64,000 nucleotides of DNA from Streptomyces sp. SID8374 (GCF_009865135.1 NZ_WWGH01000002.1:186001-250000); one strand, 5' to 3'. Positions 15,867-24,964 are shown, counted from the first letter of the stretch. Program-made: numbers and translations. Notes: generated by a model not told the origin, from the sequence alone.

Positions 15867-17438
15867 ATGGCGGAGCTCACGATCCGGCCGGAGGAGATCC
15901 GGGACGCGCTGGAGAACTTTGTCCAGTCGTACAAGCCGGACGCGGCCTCGCGCGAGGAGGTCGGTACGGTCAGCGTTGCCGGCGACGGCATCGCGAAGGT
16001 GGAGGGCCTGCCCTCCGCCATGGCGAACGAGCTGCTGAAGTTCGAGGACGGAACCCTCGGTCTCGCCCTCAACCTCGAGGAGCGCGAGATCGGTGCGATC
16101 GTTCTCGGCGAGTTCAGCGGTATCGAGGAGGGCCAGCCGGTGCAGCGCACCGGTGAGGTGCTCTCCGTCGGCGTAGGCGAGGGCTACCTCGGCCGCGTCG
16201 TCGACCCGCTCGGCAACCCGATCGACGGTCTCGGCGAGATCGCGACCGACAGCCGCCGCGCCCTCGAGCTGCAGGCCCCTGGCGTCATGGTCCGCAAGTC
16301 GGTGCACGAGCCGATGCAGACCGGCTACAAGGCCGTCGACGCCATGGTGCCGATCGGCCGCGGCCAGCGTCAGCTGATCATCGGCGACCGTCAGACGGGT
16401 AAGACCGCTCTGGCCGTCGACACGATCATCAACCAGCGCGACAACTGGCGCTCGGGCGACGTGAACAAGCAGGTGCGCTGCATCTACGTCGCCATCGGTC
16501 AGAAGGGCTCCACCATCGCCTCCGTGCGTGGTGCGCTCGAAGAGGCCGGCGCGCTGGAGTACACGACCATCGTCGCCGCCCCGGCGTCCGACCCGGCCGG
16601 CTTCAAGTACCTGGCGCCGTACACCGGTTCGGCCATCGGCCAGCACTGGATGTACCAGGGCAAGCACGTCCTGATCATCTTCGACGACCTCTCGAAGCAG
16701 GCCGACGCCTACCGCGCCGTGTCCCTGCTGCTGCGCCGCCCGCCGGGCCGTGAGGCCTACCCGGGTGACGTCTTCTACCTGCACTCGCGTCTGCTGGAGC
16801 GCTGCGCCAAGCTCTCCGACGAGATGGGTGCCGGTTCGATGACGGGCCTCCCGATCGTCGAGACCAAGGCGAACGACGTGTCGGCGTTCATCCCGACCAA
16901 CGTCATCTCCATCACCGACGGCCAGTGCTTCCTGGAGTCCGACCTGTTCAACGCGGGTCAGCGTCCGGCGCTCAACGTCGGTATCTCGGTCTCCCGAGTC
17001 GGTGGCTCCGCCCAGCACAAGGCCATGAAGCAGGTCTCCGGCCGGCTCCGCGTGGACCTCGCCCAGTACCGCGAGCTGGAGGCGTTCGCCGCCTTCGGTT
17101 CCGACCTGGACGCGGCCTCGAAGGCCTCGCTGGAGCGCGGTAAGCGCATGGTCGAGTTGCTGAAGCAGCCGCAGTACGCCCCGTTCCCGATGGAGGAGCA
17201 GGTCGTCTCGGTCTGGGCCGGCACCACGGGCAAGATGGACGACGTCCCGGTCGAGGACATCCGCCGCTTCGAGAGCGAGCTGCTGGAGTACCTGCGCCGT
17301 GAGCGCAAGGACCTCCTGACCAGCATCGCCGAGGGCGGCAAGATGTCCGACGACACGCTGCAGTCGATCGCCGACGCGATCGCCGCCTTCAAGCAGCAGT
17401 TCGAGACCTCGGACGGCAAGCTCCTGGGCGAGGGCTGA
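15867..17438 (+). CDS. atpA: ATP synthase F1 subunit alpha
   Basis: 523-residue non-catalytic nucleotide-binding subunit (three per enzyme). Walker A GDRQTGKTAL, the visible family signature PALNVGISVSRVGGSAQ, and the arginine-finger region within it. I chose ATG 15867 (MAELTIRPEEIRDAL) with AGGGA seven bases upstream; the frame is open further back, but that part encodes the hairpin element and is not conserved protein. It is followed three bases later by atpG. Confidence 0.97.
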   Translation: MAELTIRPEEIRDALENFVQSYKPDAASREEVGTVSVAGDGIAKVEGLPSAMANELLKFEDGTLGLALNLEEREIGAIVLGEFSGIEEGQPVQRTGEVLSVGVGEGYLGRVVDPLGNPIDGLGEIATDSRRALELQAPGVMVRKSVHEPMQTGYKAVDAMVPIGRGQRQLIIGDRQTGKTALAVDTIINQRDNWRSGDVNKQVRCIYVAIGQKGSTIASVRGALEEAGALEYTTIVAAPASDPAGFKYLAPYTGSAIGQHWMYQGKHVLIIFDDLSKQADAYRAVSLLLRRPPGREAYPGDVFYLHSRLLERCAKLSDEMGAGSMTGLPIVETKANDVSAFIPTNVISITDGQCFLESDLFNAGQRPALNVGISVSRVGGSAQHKAMKQVSGRLRVDLAQYRELEAFAAFGSDLDAASKASLERGKRMVELLKQPQYAPFPMEEQVVSVWAGTTGKMDDVPVEDIRRFESELLEYLRRERKDLLTSIAEGGKMSDDTLQSIADAIAAFKQQFETSDGKLLGEG

Positions 17439-17441
17439 TCG

Positions 17442-18359
17442 ATGGGCGCTCAGCTTCGCGTTTACAAGCGCCGCATCCAAGCCGTCACCGCGACCAAGAA
17501 GATCACCAAGGCGATGGAGATGATCGCCGCCTCGCGCATCGTCAAGGCGCAGCGCAAGGTGGCGGCGTCGATGCCGTACGCGACCGAGCTCACCCGTGCG
17601 GTGACCGCGGTGGCGACCGGCTCCAACGCCAAGCACCCGCTCACCACCGAAGCCGAAGCGCCGACCCGCGCCGCGGTCCTGCTCGTCACGAGCGACCGCG
17701 GTCTGGCCGGCGGCTACTCCTCCAACGCCATCAAGGCGGCGGAGCGGCTGCGGGAGCGCCTTGCCGGTGAGGGCAAGGAGGTCGACACGTACATCGTCGG
17801 CCGCAAGGGTGTCGCGTACTACGGCTTCCGCGAGCGCAAGGTCGAGGAATCCTGGACCGGCTTCACCGACAACCCGGCGTACTCCGATGCCAAGCGCGTC
17901 GCCGCCCCGTTGATCGAGGCCATCCAGAAGGAGACGGCCGAGGGCGGGGTCGACGAGCTGCACATCGTCTTCACGGAATTCGTGTCGATGATGACGCAGA
18001 ACGCGGTCGACAACCGGATGCTGCCGCTTTCCCTCGACGAGGTGGCGGAGGAGAGCACCCGCAAGGGCGAGATCCTTCCGCTGTTCGAGTTCGAGCCGTC
18101 GGCCGAGGACGTCCTCGACGCCCTTCTGCCGCGCTACGTCGAGAGCCGTATCTACAACGCACTGCTCCAGGCCGCCGCTTCCGAGCACGCCGCCCGCCGC
18201 CGCGCGATGAAGTCGGCCACCGACAACGCCGGGGATCTCATCAAGAGCCTGTCCCGGCTTGCCAACGCGGCCCGCCAGGCCGAAATCACCCAGGAAATCA
18301 GCGAGATCGTCGGCGGTGCCAGTGCTCTGGCCGACGCGACCGCGGGGAGTGACAAGTAA
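17442..18359 (+). CDS. atpG: ATP synthase F1 subunit gamma
   Basis: 305-residue central rotor shaft. The N-terminal helix (LRVYKRRIQAVTATKKITKAMEMIAASRI) and C-terminal helix (ARRRAMKSATDNAGDLI...ITQEISEIVGGA) form the coiled coil inside alpha3beta3. An actinobacterial loop insert of about 20 residues is present in the middle (EEVAEESTRKGEILPLFEFEPS). Its stop overlaps the atpD start by one base (TAATG). Confidence 0.96.
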   Translation: MGAQLRVYKRRIQAVTATKKITKAMEMIAASRIVKAQRKVAASMPYATELTRAVTAVATGSNAKHPLTTEAEAPTRAAVLLVTSDRGLAGGYSSNAIKAAERLRERLAGEGKEVDTYIVGRKGVAYYGFRERKVEESWTGFTDNPAYSDAKRVAAPLIEAIQKETAEGGVDELHIVFTEFVSMMTQNAVDNRMLPLSLDEVAEESTRKGEILPLFEFEPSAEDVLDALLPRYVESRIYNALLQAAASEHAARRRAMKSATDNAGDLIKSLSRLANAARQAEITQEISEIVGGASALADATAGSDK

Positions 18360-19801
18360 TGACGACCACTGTTGAGACGGCCGCTGCCACGGGCCGCGTC
18401 GCCCGGGTCATCGGCCCGGTCGTCGACGTGGAGTTCCCCGTCGACGCGATGCCGGAGATCTACAACGCCCTCCACGTCGACGTGGCGGACCCGGCCGAGG
18501 CCGGCGCCCGCAAGACGCTGACCCTCGAAGTCGCCCAGCACCTGGGTGACGGCGTGGTCCGCGCCATCTCGATGCAGCCCACCGACGGCCTGGTCCGCCA
18601 GGCCCCGGTGACCGACACGGGCGCGGGCATCACCGTCCCCGTCGGTGACATCACCAAGGGCAAGGTGTTCAACACCCTCGGCCAGATCCTGAACGAGCCG
18701 GAGGCCGAGGCGCAGATCACCGAGCGCTGGCCGATCCACCGCAAGGCCCCGGCCTTCGACCAGCTCGAGTCCAAGACCGAGATGTTCGAGACCGGCCTGA
18801 AGGTCGTCGACCTGCTGACCCCGTACGTCAAGGGCGGCAAGATCGGTCTGTTCGGTGGTGCGGGCGTCGGCAAGACGGTCCTCATCCAGGAAATGATCAT
18901 GCGTGTGGCGAAGCTGCACGACGGTGTGTCGGTGTTCGCCGGTGTCGGTGAGCGCACCCGTGAGGGCAACGACCTCATCGACGAGATGACCGAGTCGGGC
19001 GTTCTGGACAAGACCGCGCTCGTCTTCGGCCAGATGGACGAGCCGCCGGGGACGCGTCTGCGCGTGGCCCTGTCCGCCCTGACCATGGCGGAGTACTTCC
19101 GCGATGTGCAGAAGCAGGACGTGCTGCTCTTCATCGACAACATCTTCCGCTTCACGCAGGCCGGTTCCGAGGTCTCCACGCTGCTCGGCCGTATGCCGTC
19201 CGCGGTGGGTTACCAGCCGACCCTGGCCGACGAGATGGGTGTGCTCCAGGAGCGCATCACCTCGACGCGTGGTCACTCGATCACCTCGATGCAGGCGATC
19301 TACGTCCCCGCGGACGACCTGACCGACCCGGCCCCGGCCACCACGTTCGCCCACCTCGACGCGACGACGGTTCTCTCCCGTCCGATCTCCGAGAAGGGCA
19401 TCTACCCGGCCGTGGACCCGCTGGACTCCACGTCCCGCATCCTGGACCCGCGCTACATCACGCAGGAGCACTACAACGCGGCCAGCCGCGTCAAGGGGAT
19501 CCTGCAGAAGTACAAGGACCTCCAGGACATCATCGCGATCCTCGGTATCGACGAGCTGGGCGAGGAGGACAAGCTCGTCGTCCACCGTGCCCGTCGCGTC
19601 GAGCGCTTCCTGTCGCAGAACACCCACGCCGCCAAGCAGTTCACCGGCCTGGACGGTTCGGACGTTCCGCTCGACGAGTCGATCGCCGCGTTCAACGCGA
19701 TCTGCGACGGGGAGTACGACCACTTCCCCGAGCAGGCGTTCTTCATGTGCGGTGGCCTGGACGACCTCAAGGCGAAGGCCAAGGAGCTCGGCGTCTCCTG
19801 A
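18359..19801 (+). CDS. atpD: ATP synthase F1 subunit beta
   Basis: 480-residue catalytic subunit (three per enzyme). Walker A GGAGVGKTVLIQE, catalytic Glu in GVGERTREGNDL, and a degenerate DELSEED lever seen as GIDELGEEDKLVV. The signature PSAVGYQP is present. The one-base stop/start overlap with atpG implies coupled translation. Two strong hairpins follow before atpC. Confidence 0.98.
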   Translation: MTTTVETAAATGRVARVIGPVVDVEFPVDAMPEIYNALHVDVADPAEAGARKTLTLEVAQHLGDGVVRAISMQPTDGLVRQAPVTDTGAGITVPVGDITKGKVFNTLGQILNEPEAEAQITERWPIHRKAPAFDQLESKTEMFETGLKVVDLLTPYVKGGKIGLFGGAGVGKTVLIQEMIMRVAKLHDGVSVFAGVGERTREGNDLIDEMTESGVLDKTALVFGQMDEPPGTRLRVALSALTMAEYFRDVQKQDVLLFIDNIFRFTQAGSEVSTLLGRMPSAVGYQPTLADEMGVLQERITSTRGHSITSMQAIYVPADDLTDPAPATTFAHLDATTVLSRPISEKGIYPAVDPLDSTSRILDPRYITQEHYNAASRVKGILQKYKDLQDIIAILGIDELGEEDKLVVHRARRVERFLSQNTHAAKQFTGLDGSDVPLDESIAAFNAICDGEYDHFPEQAFFMCGGLDDLKAKAKELGVS

Positions 19802-19815
19802 GCCGTCGGCTCACC

Positions 19816-19845
19816 GAGGGGGGTGGGCCTGGTCCCACCCCCCTC
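19816..19845 (+). terminator. Strong hairpin between atpD and atpC (attenuator or processing stem)
   Basis: GAGGGGGGTGGG and CCCACCCCCCTC form a perfect 12-bp stem with a six-base loop, 14 bases after the atpD stop. Inside an operon this could end part of the transcripts or protect the 3' end of atpD mRNA, lowering output of the single-copy epsilon subunit relative to beta. Confidence 0.7.
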
Positions 19846-19870
19846 ACCACGCCCCGTAGAATTGAACCGA

Positions 19871-19892
19871 CACCCGGCCGGGCGGCCGGGTG
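19871..19892 (+). other. Second hairpin just before the atpC ribosome-binding site
   Basis: CACCCGGCC and GGCCGGGTG form a perfect 9-bp stem with a GGGC loop, ending seven bases before the GAGGAG ribosome site of atpC. It may limit ribosome access. Confidence 0.6.
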
Positions 19893-19910
19893 GTGACCCG
19901 AGGAGTCTCC

Positions 19911-20285
19911 TTGGCTGCTGAGCTGCATGTGGAGCTGGTCGCCGCGGACCGCAGTGTCTGGTCCGGCGAGGCCACCCTGGTCGTCGCGCGTACCACGTCC
20001 GGCGACATCGGCATCATGCCCGGTCACCAGCCGCTTCTCGGTGTGCTGGAATCGGGCCCGGTGACGATCCGCACGAGCGAGGGCGGTACCGTCATCGCCG
20101 CTGTGCACGGTGGTTTCATCTCGTTCGCGGACAACAAGCTGTCGCTGCTGGCCGAGATCGTCGAGCTGGCGGACGAGATCGATGTCCAGCGCGCCGAGCG
20201 TGCGCTGGAGCGCGCGAAGTCGGACGCGGACGCCGCTGCTGAGCGGCGCGCCGAGATCCGTCTGCGCGCGGTGGCGGTGCTCTAG
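19911..20285 (+). CDS. atpC: ATP synthase F1 subunit epsilon
   Basis: 124-residue rotor subunit that contacts gamma and the c-ring and can inhibit ATP hydrolysis. N-terminal beta-barrel (LHVELVAADRSVWSGEATLVVARTTSGDIGIMPGHQPLL) and C-terminal helical hairpin. Start is TTG at 19911, with GAGGAG six bases upstream, giving MAAELHVEL as in other Streptomyces; the GTG at 19890 lies within the upstream hairpin. Last gene of the atp operon. Confidence 0.95.
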   Translation: MAAELHVELVAADRSVWSGEATLVVARTTSGDIGIMPGHQPLLGVLESGPVTIRTSEGGTVIAAVHGGFISFADNKLSLLAEIVELADEIDVQRAERALERAKSDADAAAERRAEIRLRAVAVL

Positions 20286-20427
20286 CACCCCACGGACAGA
20301 TGTTTTTACTCAGCCGCGGCCCGCGCTGGAGAAATCCAGCCGTGTCGCGGCTGAGGCGATGCAGGTGCAATTCAGTTCGAATCGGTTTCGTTATCCGTTA
20401 CTCGGCGATGCGAGGAGGTCGGTGGAG

Positions 20428-20874
20428 ATGGTCCTCGCGTTGTGGGTGGGCGTATCCGTCATCGTGCTGGTCCTGGTGGGGCTGTTCGTCTTCGGTCTGC
20501 GCCGGCGGCTGATCCAGCGGTCCGGAGGCACGTTCGACTGTTCCCTCCGCTGGGACGTCTCCGAGGAGCCGGACCCCTCCGGCAAAGGCTGGGTCTACGG
20601 GGTCGCCCGCTACAGCGGTGACCGCGTCGACTGGTTCCGTGTCTTCTCCTACGCTCCTCGCCCCCGCCGGGGCCTGGAGCGTTCTGCGATCGAGGTGATC
20701 GCCCGCCGGCTGCCGGAGGGCGAGGAGGAGCTGGCGCTCCTGTCCGACTCCGTCGTGCTCGGCTGTCTCCACCGGGGGACGCGCCTGGAGCTGGCGATGA
20801 GCGAGGACGCGCTGACCGGCTTCCTCGCCTGGCTGGAGGCGGCACCGCCCGGCCAGCGGGTCAATGTCGCTTAG
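20428..20874 (+). CDS. DUF2550 family membrane protein
   Basis: 148-residue protein with one N-terminal membrane helix (about 2-24, LALWVGVSVIVLVLVGLFVFGL) and a cytoplasmic basic domain of about 120 residues. A protein of this family follows atpC in many actinobacteria, but its function is unknown. The start is ATG 20428, with overlapping GAGGAGG and GGTGGAG sites. The 142-base gap from atpC is AT-richer and may hold its own promoter. Confidence 0.85.
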   Translation: MVLALWVGVSVIVLVLVGLFVFGLRRRLIQRSGGTFDCSLRWDVSEEPDPSGKGWVYGVARYSGDRVDWFRVFSYAPRPRRGLERSAIEVIARRLPEGEEELALLSDSVVLGCLHRGTRLELAMSEDALTGFLAWLEAAPPGQRVNVA

Positions 20875-20892
20875 GGAGCAGCCCCGCTGGAA

Positions 20893-20926
20893 GGGGGTCC
20901 CCCCGGACGAAGTCTGGGGGAGGGTC
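20893..20926. repeat. Dispersed palindromic element
   Basis: Starts with GGGGGTCC, then a 9-bp hairpin (20900-20908 with 20912-20920, one G-T pair, GAA loop). The sequence type, a GGGGGTC/CCCCC/GTCTGGGGG composition, is very common between Streptomyces genes; the hairpin before atpA is of similar design. Confidence 0.6.
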
Positions 20927-20965
20927 GACGTGGCGTGACAGCCGCGTACGTACACACAGCGAAGA

Positions 20966-21000
20966 GCCGGGGAGACGGGGGGCGGACCCGTCTCCCCGGC
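20966..21000. terminator. Bidirectional terminator between DUF2550 gene and chitinase
   Basis: A perfect 14-bp stem (GCCGGGGAGACGGG with CCCGTCTCCCCGGC) with a seven-base loop, then CGTTTT on the plus strand. It lies between convergent genes and can serve both. Confidence 0.9.
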
Positions 21001-21050
21001 CGTTTTCCGGGGTGGTGCGTGCCGTTACGGCGTGGGGATGGCCGTCACGG

Positions 21051-22925
21051 TTACTTGAGGCCGTTGTTGATCGCGCTCACCAGTTCACCGTTGGTGGTGT
21101 CACCGGAGAACTCCCAGAAGAACGCGCCGCCCAGACCCTGGCTCTTCGCCCAGGTCATCTTGGAGCCGATGGTGGCCGGGGTGTCGTAGCTCTACCAGTT
21201 GGTGCCGCAGTGCGCGTAGGCCGTGCCGGCGATGGTGCCGGTGGCCGGGCAGGTGCTCTTGAGGACCTTGTAGTCCTCGATGCCCGCCTCGTACGTGCCC
21301 GGGGCCGCGCCGGTCGCCGTGCCGCCGGGGGCGGACTGGGTGACGCCGGTCCAGCCGCGGCCGTAGAAGCCGATGCCGAGGAGCAGCTTCTTGGCCGGGA
21401 CGCCCTTGGCCTTCAGCTTGGCGATGGCGTCGGCGGAGGTGAAGCCCTCCTGGGGGATGCCGGTGTAGGGGGTCAGCGGGGAGTGCGGGGCCGTCGGGCC
21501 CTTGTTCGCCCAGGCGCCGAAGAAGTCGTACGTCATCACGTTGTACCAGTCGAAGGACTGGGCGGCGCCCGCGTAGTCGGCGGCGTCGATCTTGCCGCCG
21601 TCGGAGCCGTCCGCGGTGATGGCGGCGGTGACCAGGTTGCCCGCGCCGAACTTCGTCTTCACGGCGGCGGCGAGGTTCTTGAGCGCGGCCGGGCCGCTGG
21701 TGTCACAGGTCAGACCGCAGGCGTTGGGGTACTCCCAGTCGAGGTCGATGCCGTCGAAGACATCGGCCCAGCGGGGGTCCTCGACCAGGTCGTAGCAGGA
21801 CTGGGCGAAGGCGGCGGGGTTCTGCGCGGCCTGGGGGAAGCCGCCGGACCAGGTCCAGCCGCCGAACGACCAGAGGACCTTGATGTGCGGGTACTTGGCC
21901 TTCAGCTTGCGCAGCTGGTTGAAGTTGCCGCGCAGGGGCTGGTCCCAGGTGTCGGCGACACCGTCGACGGACTGGTCGGCGGTGTACGCCTTGTCGTAGT
22001 CGGCGTAGGAGTCACCGATGGTGCACTTGCCGTTCTGCACGTTGCCGAAGGCGTAGTTGATGTGCGTGATCTTCGCCGCGGAGCCGGACGTCACCAGGTT
22101 CTTGACGTGGTAGTTGCGCCCGTAGACGCCCCAGTTGGTGAAGTAGCCCAGGTTGATCTTGTCGCCGGCGGGCGGCTCGCCGCCGCCACCGCCGGTGGTG
22201 CGCACCGAGACCGAGGCGGAGACCGGACCGAGCTGGTCGATCGTGTCCCGGGCCTGGACGGCGTACGTGTAGTCGGTGCCGGCGGTCAGTCCGGTGTTGG
22301 TGTACGTGGTGCCGGTGACCGTGGCGATCTTGGCGCCGTTGCGCAGGACGTCGTAGTTCTTGATGCCCTTGTCGTCGGTGGCCGCGGTCCAGCTGAGCTT
22401 CACCGAGGTGTTGGTGACGTCGCTGGTCGTGGGGGTGCCGGGGGCTGAGGGCGGGTTGTCGCCGGGGACGGTGGAGCCGTCACAGGAGGCGCCGTTCAGC
22501 TTGCAGCCGGTGGGGGAGCCGGGGCCGGAGCCGTTGAAGCCGAAGCTGACGCTGGCGCCGGGGGCCACCGTCCCGTTCCAGCTGAGGTTCTTGGCGGTCC
22601 AGTGGGTGCCGGAGCTGGTGACGGAGGCGTCCCAGGCGGAGCCGACCGAGGTGCCCGAGGGGAAGTCCCACTCGATGGTCCAGGAGGAGAGCGCGGTGGT
22701 GCCGGTGTTCTTCACCGTCCACTGGCCCTCGAAGCCGCTGCCCCAGTCCGACTTCTTGGTGTACGTGGCGGTGGCCGAGGTGGCGGCCGCGGCCGGAGTG
22801 GCGAGACCCACCATCGCGGCGAACGGGACGGCCAGGGCGGTGAGCCCGGCGATGACCTTGGACCTGCTGCTCCGCAGGGGGATCCATCTGAATCTGGAAC
22901 GGCGTCGGGGGGTGTCAGTGCTCAA
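21051..22925 (-). pseudogene. chiC: Chitinase (CBM2-FnIII-GH18), interrupted by an in-frame amber codon
   Basis: Secreted family 18 chitinase. From TTG 22925 (GAGGAG upstream): signal peptide with Arg-rich start (1-48), CBM2 chitin/cellulose-binding domain (about 49-150), fibronectin III domain (about 165-250), Gly-rich linker, and GH18 barrel with DGIDLDWEYP, the acid/base being Glu398. Codon 578 is TAG (21192-21194) where the expected residue is the second Trp of NWWSYDTP. The frame continues without change through GGAFFWEFSGD to a natural TAA at 21051. The product would stop at 577 of 624 residues, losing the last barrel strand. Either a recent nonsense mutation or a sequencing error. Confidence 0.88.
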
Positions 22926-23033
22926 CGGTGCTCCTCGGGTGAGGTCCAACAAACGGGGGTAATTCGTGGACTGCAAACCCTGCGCCGCCCTGAGTACGGG
23001 TGCTCTCGTACTCACCGCAGTGTGTGATGGGTG

Positions 23034-23062
23034 ACACTAGGAAGGTCTGGACCAATCGTCAA
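23034..23062 (-). promoter_or_regulatory. Chitinase promoter
   Basis: Read on the minus strand: TTGACG (23062-23057), 17-base spacer, TAGTGT (23039-23034). This is close to the principal sigma consensus and to the mapped promoters of other Streptomyces chitinase genes. Leader of about 100 nt to TTG 22925. Confidence 0.8.
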
Positions 23063-23075
23063 GAGGTCTGGACCA
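23043..23075 (-). promoter_or_regulatory. Paired 12-bp direct repeats controlling chitinase
   Basis: TGGTCCAGACCT occurs twice (minus strand, 23075-23064 and 23054-23043), start to start 21 bp, so both lie on the same helix face, flanking the -35 box. Such repeats are known in Streptomyces chitinase promoters and mediate chitin induction and glucose repression. Each differs from the DasR core TGGTCTAGACCA at two positions, so DasR (GlcNAc-6-P-responsive) binding is possible. Confidence 0.8.
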
Positions 23076-23114
23076 AAGATCGGCGGCCGGTACCGGACCG
23101 GAACCGGACCCCGA

Positions 23115-23765
23115 TCAGACCCCCAACTCCTGTGCCAGCACGGCCGCCTGGACCCGGCTCCGCATCCCCAGCTTGGCCAGCAATCGGCTGACGTGCGTCT
23201 TCGCCGTCGCCTCCGCCATCGAGAGCCGCACCGCGATCTCCGCGTTCGACAGCCCATCCCCGAGACACCCCAGCACCTCCCGCTCACGCCGGGTCAGCGA
23301 CTCCAGCACCGCCGGATCGGCCGCACCCGCCGCCCGTACGTTCGCCGTCCCCGCGAACTCCGCGATCAGCCGCCGCGTCACCGCCGGCGCGATCAGCCCC
23401 TCGCCGCGCGCCACCGTCCGTACCGCCGCCAGCAGATCGTGTGCGTCGGTGTTCTTCAGCAGGAAGCCCGAGGCCCCCGCCCGCAGCGCCCCGAAGACGT
23501 ACTCGTCCAGGTCGAACGTGGTCAGCACCAGGACGTCCGCCAGCTCCTCCGCCACCACCTGCCGGGTCGCCGACACCCCGTCCAGCCGCGGCATCTGCAC
23601 ATCCATCAGGACGAGATCCGGCCGGAGTTCACGCGCCAGGCGCACCGCCTCCTCGCCGTCCCCGGCCTCCCCGACGACCTCGACGTCCGGCGCGCTGGAG
23701 AGGATCAGCACCAGCCCCGCCCGTACGGCCGCCTGGTCCTCGGCCACCAGCACCCGGATGATCAT
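23115..23765 (-). CDS. chiR: Response regulator ChiR (NarL/LuxR type)
   Basis: 216-residue response regulator. The receiver domain has phosphoacceptor Asp55 (LVLMDVQMPR), the acidic pair ED near residue 10 and the switch Lys in FLLKNTDAH. A C-terminal LuxR-type helix-turn-helix reads LTRREREVLGCLGDGLSNAEIAVRLSMAEATAKTHVSRLLAKLG. ATG 23765 overlaps the kinase stop by four bases (ATGA). It lies upstream of and parallel to the chitinase gene, the arrangement known for chiS-chiR-chiC of S. coelicolor, where the pair is needed for chitinase induction. Confidence 0.85.
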   Translation of the reverse strand: MIIRVLVAEDQAAVRAGLVLILSSAPDVEVVGEAGDGEEAVRLARELRPDLVLMDVQMPRLDGVSATRQVVAEELADVLVLTTFDLDEYVFGALRAGASGFLLKNTDAHDLLAAVRTVARGEGLIAPAVTRRLIAEFAGTANVRAAGAADPAVLESLTRREREVLGCLGDGLSNAEIAVRLSMAEATAKTHVSRLLAKLGMRSRVQAAVLAQELGV

Positions 23766-24964
23766 TCCCGCATCTCCCTTTCCCGGACGGGCAGTTCGGC
23801 CCGCACCCGCCACAACTCCGCGCCGTCCCAACCGGCTTCCAGCGTCCCGCCGAGCAGCGCCACCCGCTCCCGCATCCCCACCAGACCGGCCCCCGAACCC
23901 GGCGCGGTGGGCCCGGGGCGGCTGCCGAACACACTGGTCACCTCGACCGTCAGCACCTCGTCGGCAAGGTCCAGCCGCACCACCACCGGCCCCGGTGCCG
24001 CGTGCTTGAGCGCGTTGGTGAGGGACTCCTGCACGATCCGGTACGCGGCCAACTCGACCGGTGTCGGAAGCGCGGCGGCCCCCGCCTCCCTGGTGTCCTG
24101 AAGTGCGCAGACCAGCCCGCCCGGCGCGCCGTTGGTGTTGGCCTGCTCCACCAGCGCCTCCAGCGAGGCCAGCGTCGGGGCGGCGGAAGGGGCCCGGTCT
24201 GCACCGCCCTCGCGCAGCAGCCCGATCAGCCGCCGCATCTCCGCGAGCCCCTCCACGCTGTTCTCCCGGATCACCTTCAGCGCGTTCCGCGAGGTGTCGG
24301 GGTCGTCGATGGAGAGGGCCGCCGTGGAATGGATCGCCACGGCCGAGAGGTGGTTGGCCACCATGTCGTGCAGCTCCCTGGCCATCCGGGCCCGCTCGGC
24401 GACCACCGCCTGCACCCGGTCCATCTCGGCCAGCCGCGCGGTCTGGGCGGCGGCCAGCCGGGCGGCCTCGGCGGCCGTGCGGTGGCTGCGCACGCTGACC
24501 CCGGTGATCGCGGGGATGAAGGAGACCAGCCCGACGACCACACCGATCAGCAGCGCCTCGGGCCTGCGGAACCAGGCCAGGAAGCCGATCGTGGACGCGA
24601 CGGTGACCAGCAGCGTGGCCACCGGCAGACGGCGGGCGGCGGCCGGGGTCCCGTACAGCACGGCCGCGTACATGACGTCCGTGAACATCAGGACGGTCGC
24701 GAGGCTGCCCCGGGTGAGCTGGTCCGCGACCAGCGCGAGCACGGCGGCGGTCAGCGCCGTCCGCGGGGCGCTGCGCCGCAGCAGCTCCGTCGCCGCCATC
24801 ACGGTGAGCGGTACGAGCGTGATCCAGGGTGCGGAGAAGGGGCGGCCGCCCTGGGTGTGGAGGCCGAGCAGCCACAGGAGCAGCCCCCCGAGCAGCCCGG
24901 AGACGGCGAGGGCCACATCGTCGCGGTGGGGGCGGAGCGAGGTGAACACCCCTCCATCCAACAC
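23762..24964 (-). CDS. chiS: Sensor histidine kinase ChiS
   Basis: Up to 400 residues. Five or so membrane segments in the first 160 residues are followed by a HisKA_3 dimerisation domain with the phosphoacceptor His in ARMARELHDMVANHLSAV and a HATPase domain with AAYRIVQESLTNALKHA and the G box GAGLVGMRERVALLGG. Partner of the overlapping chiR. With no periplasmic domain of size, it may sense within the membrane. The start is unsettled: GTG at 24964 or 24949 (GGAGGG adjacent). Confidence 0.85.
   Translation of the reverse strand: MLDGGVFTSLRPHRDDVALAVSGLLGGLLLWLLGLHTQGGRPFSAPWITLVPLTVMAATELLRRSAPRTALTAAVLALVADQLTRGSLATVLMFTDVMYAAVLYGTPAAARRLPVATLLVTVASTIGFLAWFRRPEALLIGVVVGLVSFIPAITGVSVRSHRTAAEAARLAAAQTARLAEMDRVQAVVAERARMARELHDMVANHLSAVAIHSTAALSIDDPDTSRNALKVIRENSVEGLAEMRRLIGLLREGGADRAPSAAPTLASLEALVEQANTNGAPGGLVCALQDTREAGAAALPTPVELAAYRIVQESLTNALKHAAPGPVVVRLDLADEVLTVEVTSVFGSRPGPTAPGSGAGLVGMRERVALLGGTLEAGWDGAELWRVRAELPVREREMRE

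Noticed and set aside
14784..18188. 1134-residue minus-strand open frame across atpF-atpG
   Set aside because: Antisense to four certain ATP synthase genes; composition is that of a shadow frame and there is no domain.
21192..21194. TAG in chitinase as a recoded (read-through or pyrrolysine) codon
   Set aside because: Streptomyces is not known to use amber recoding and no signal element is apparent; a point mutation or sequence error is simpler.
23766..24875. Fusion of chiR with upstream sequence as one 586-residue protein
   Set aside because: The upstream part is the +1 shadow of chiS; ATG 23765 overlaps the chiS stop as ATGA, the usual arrangement.
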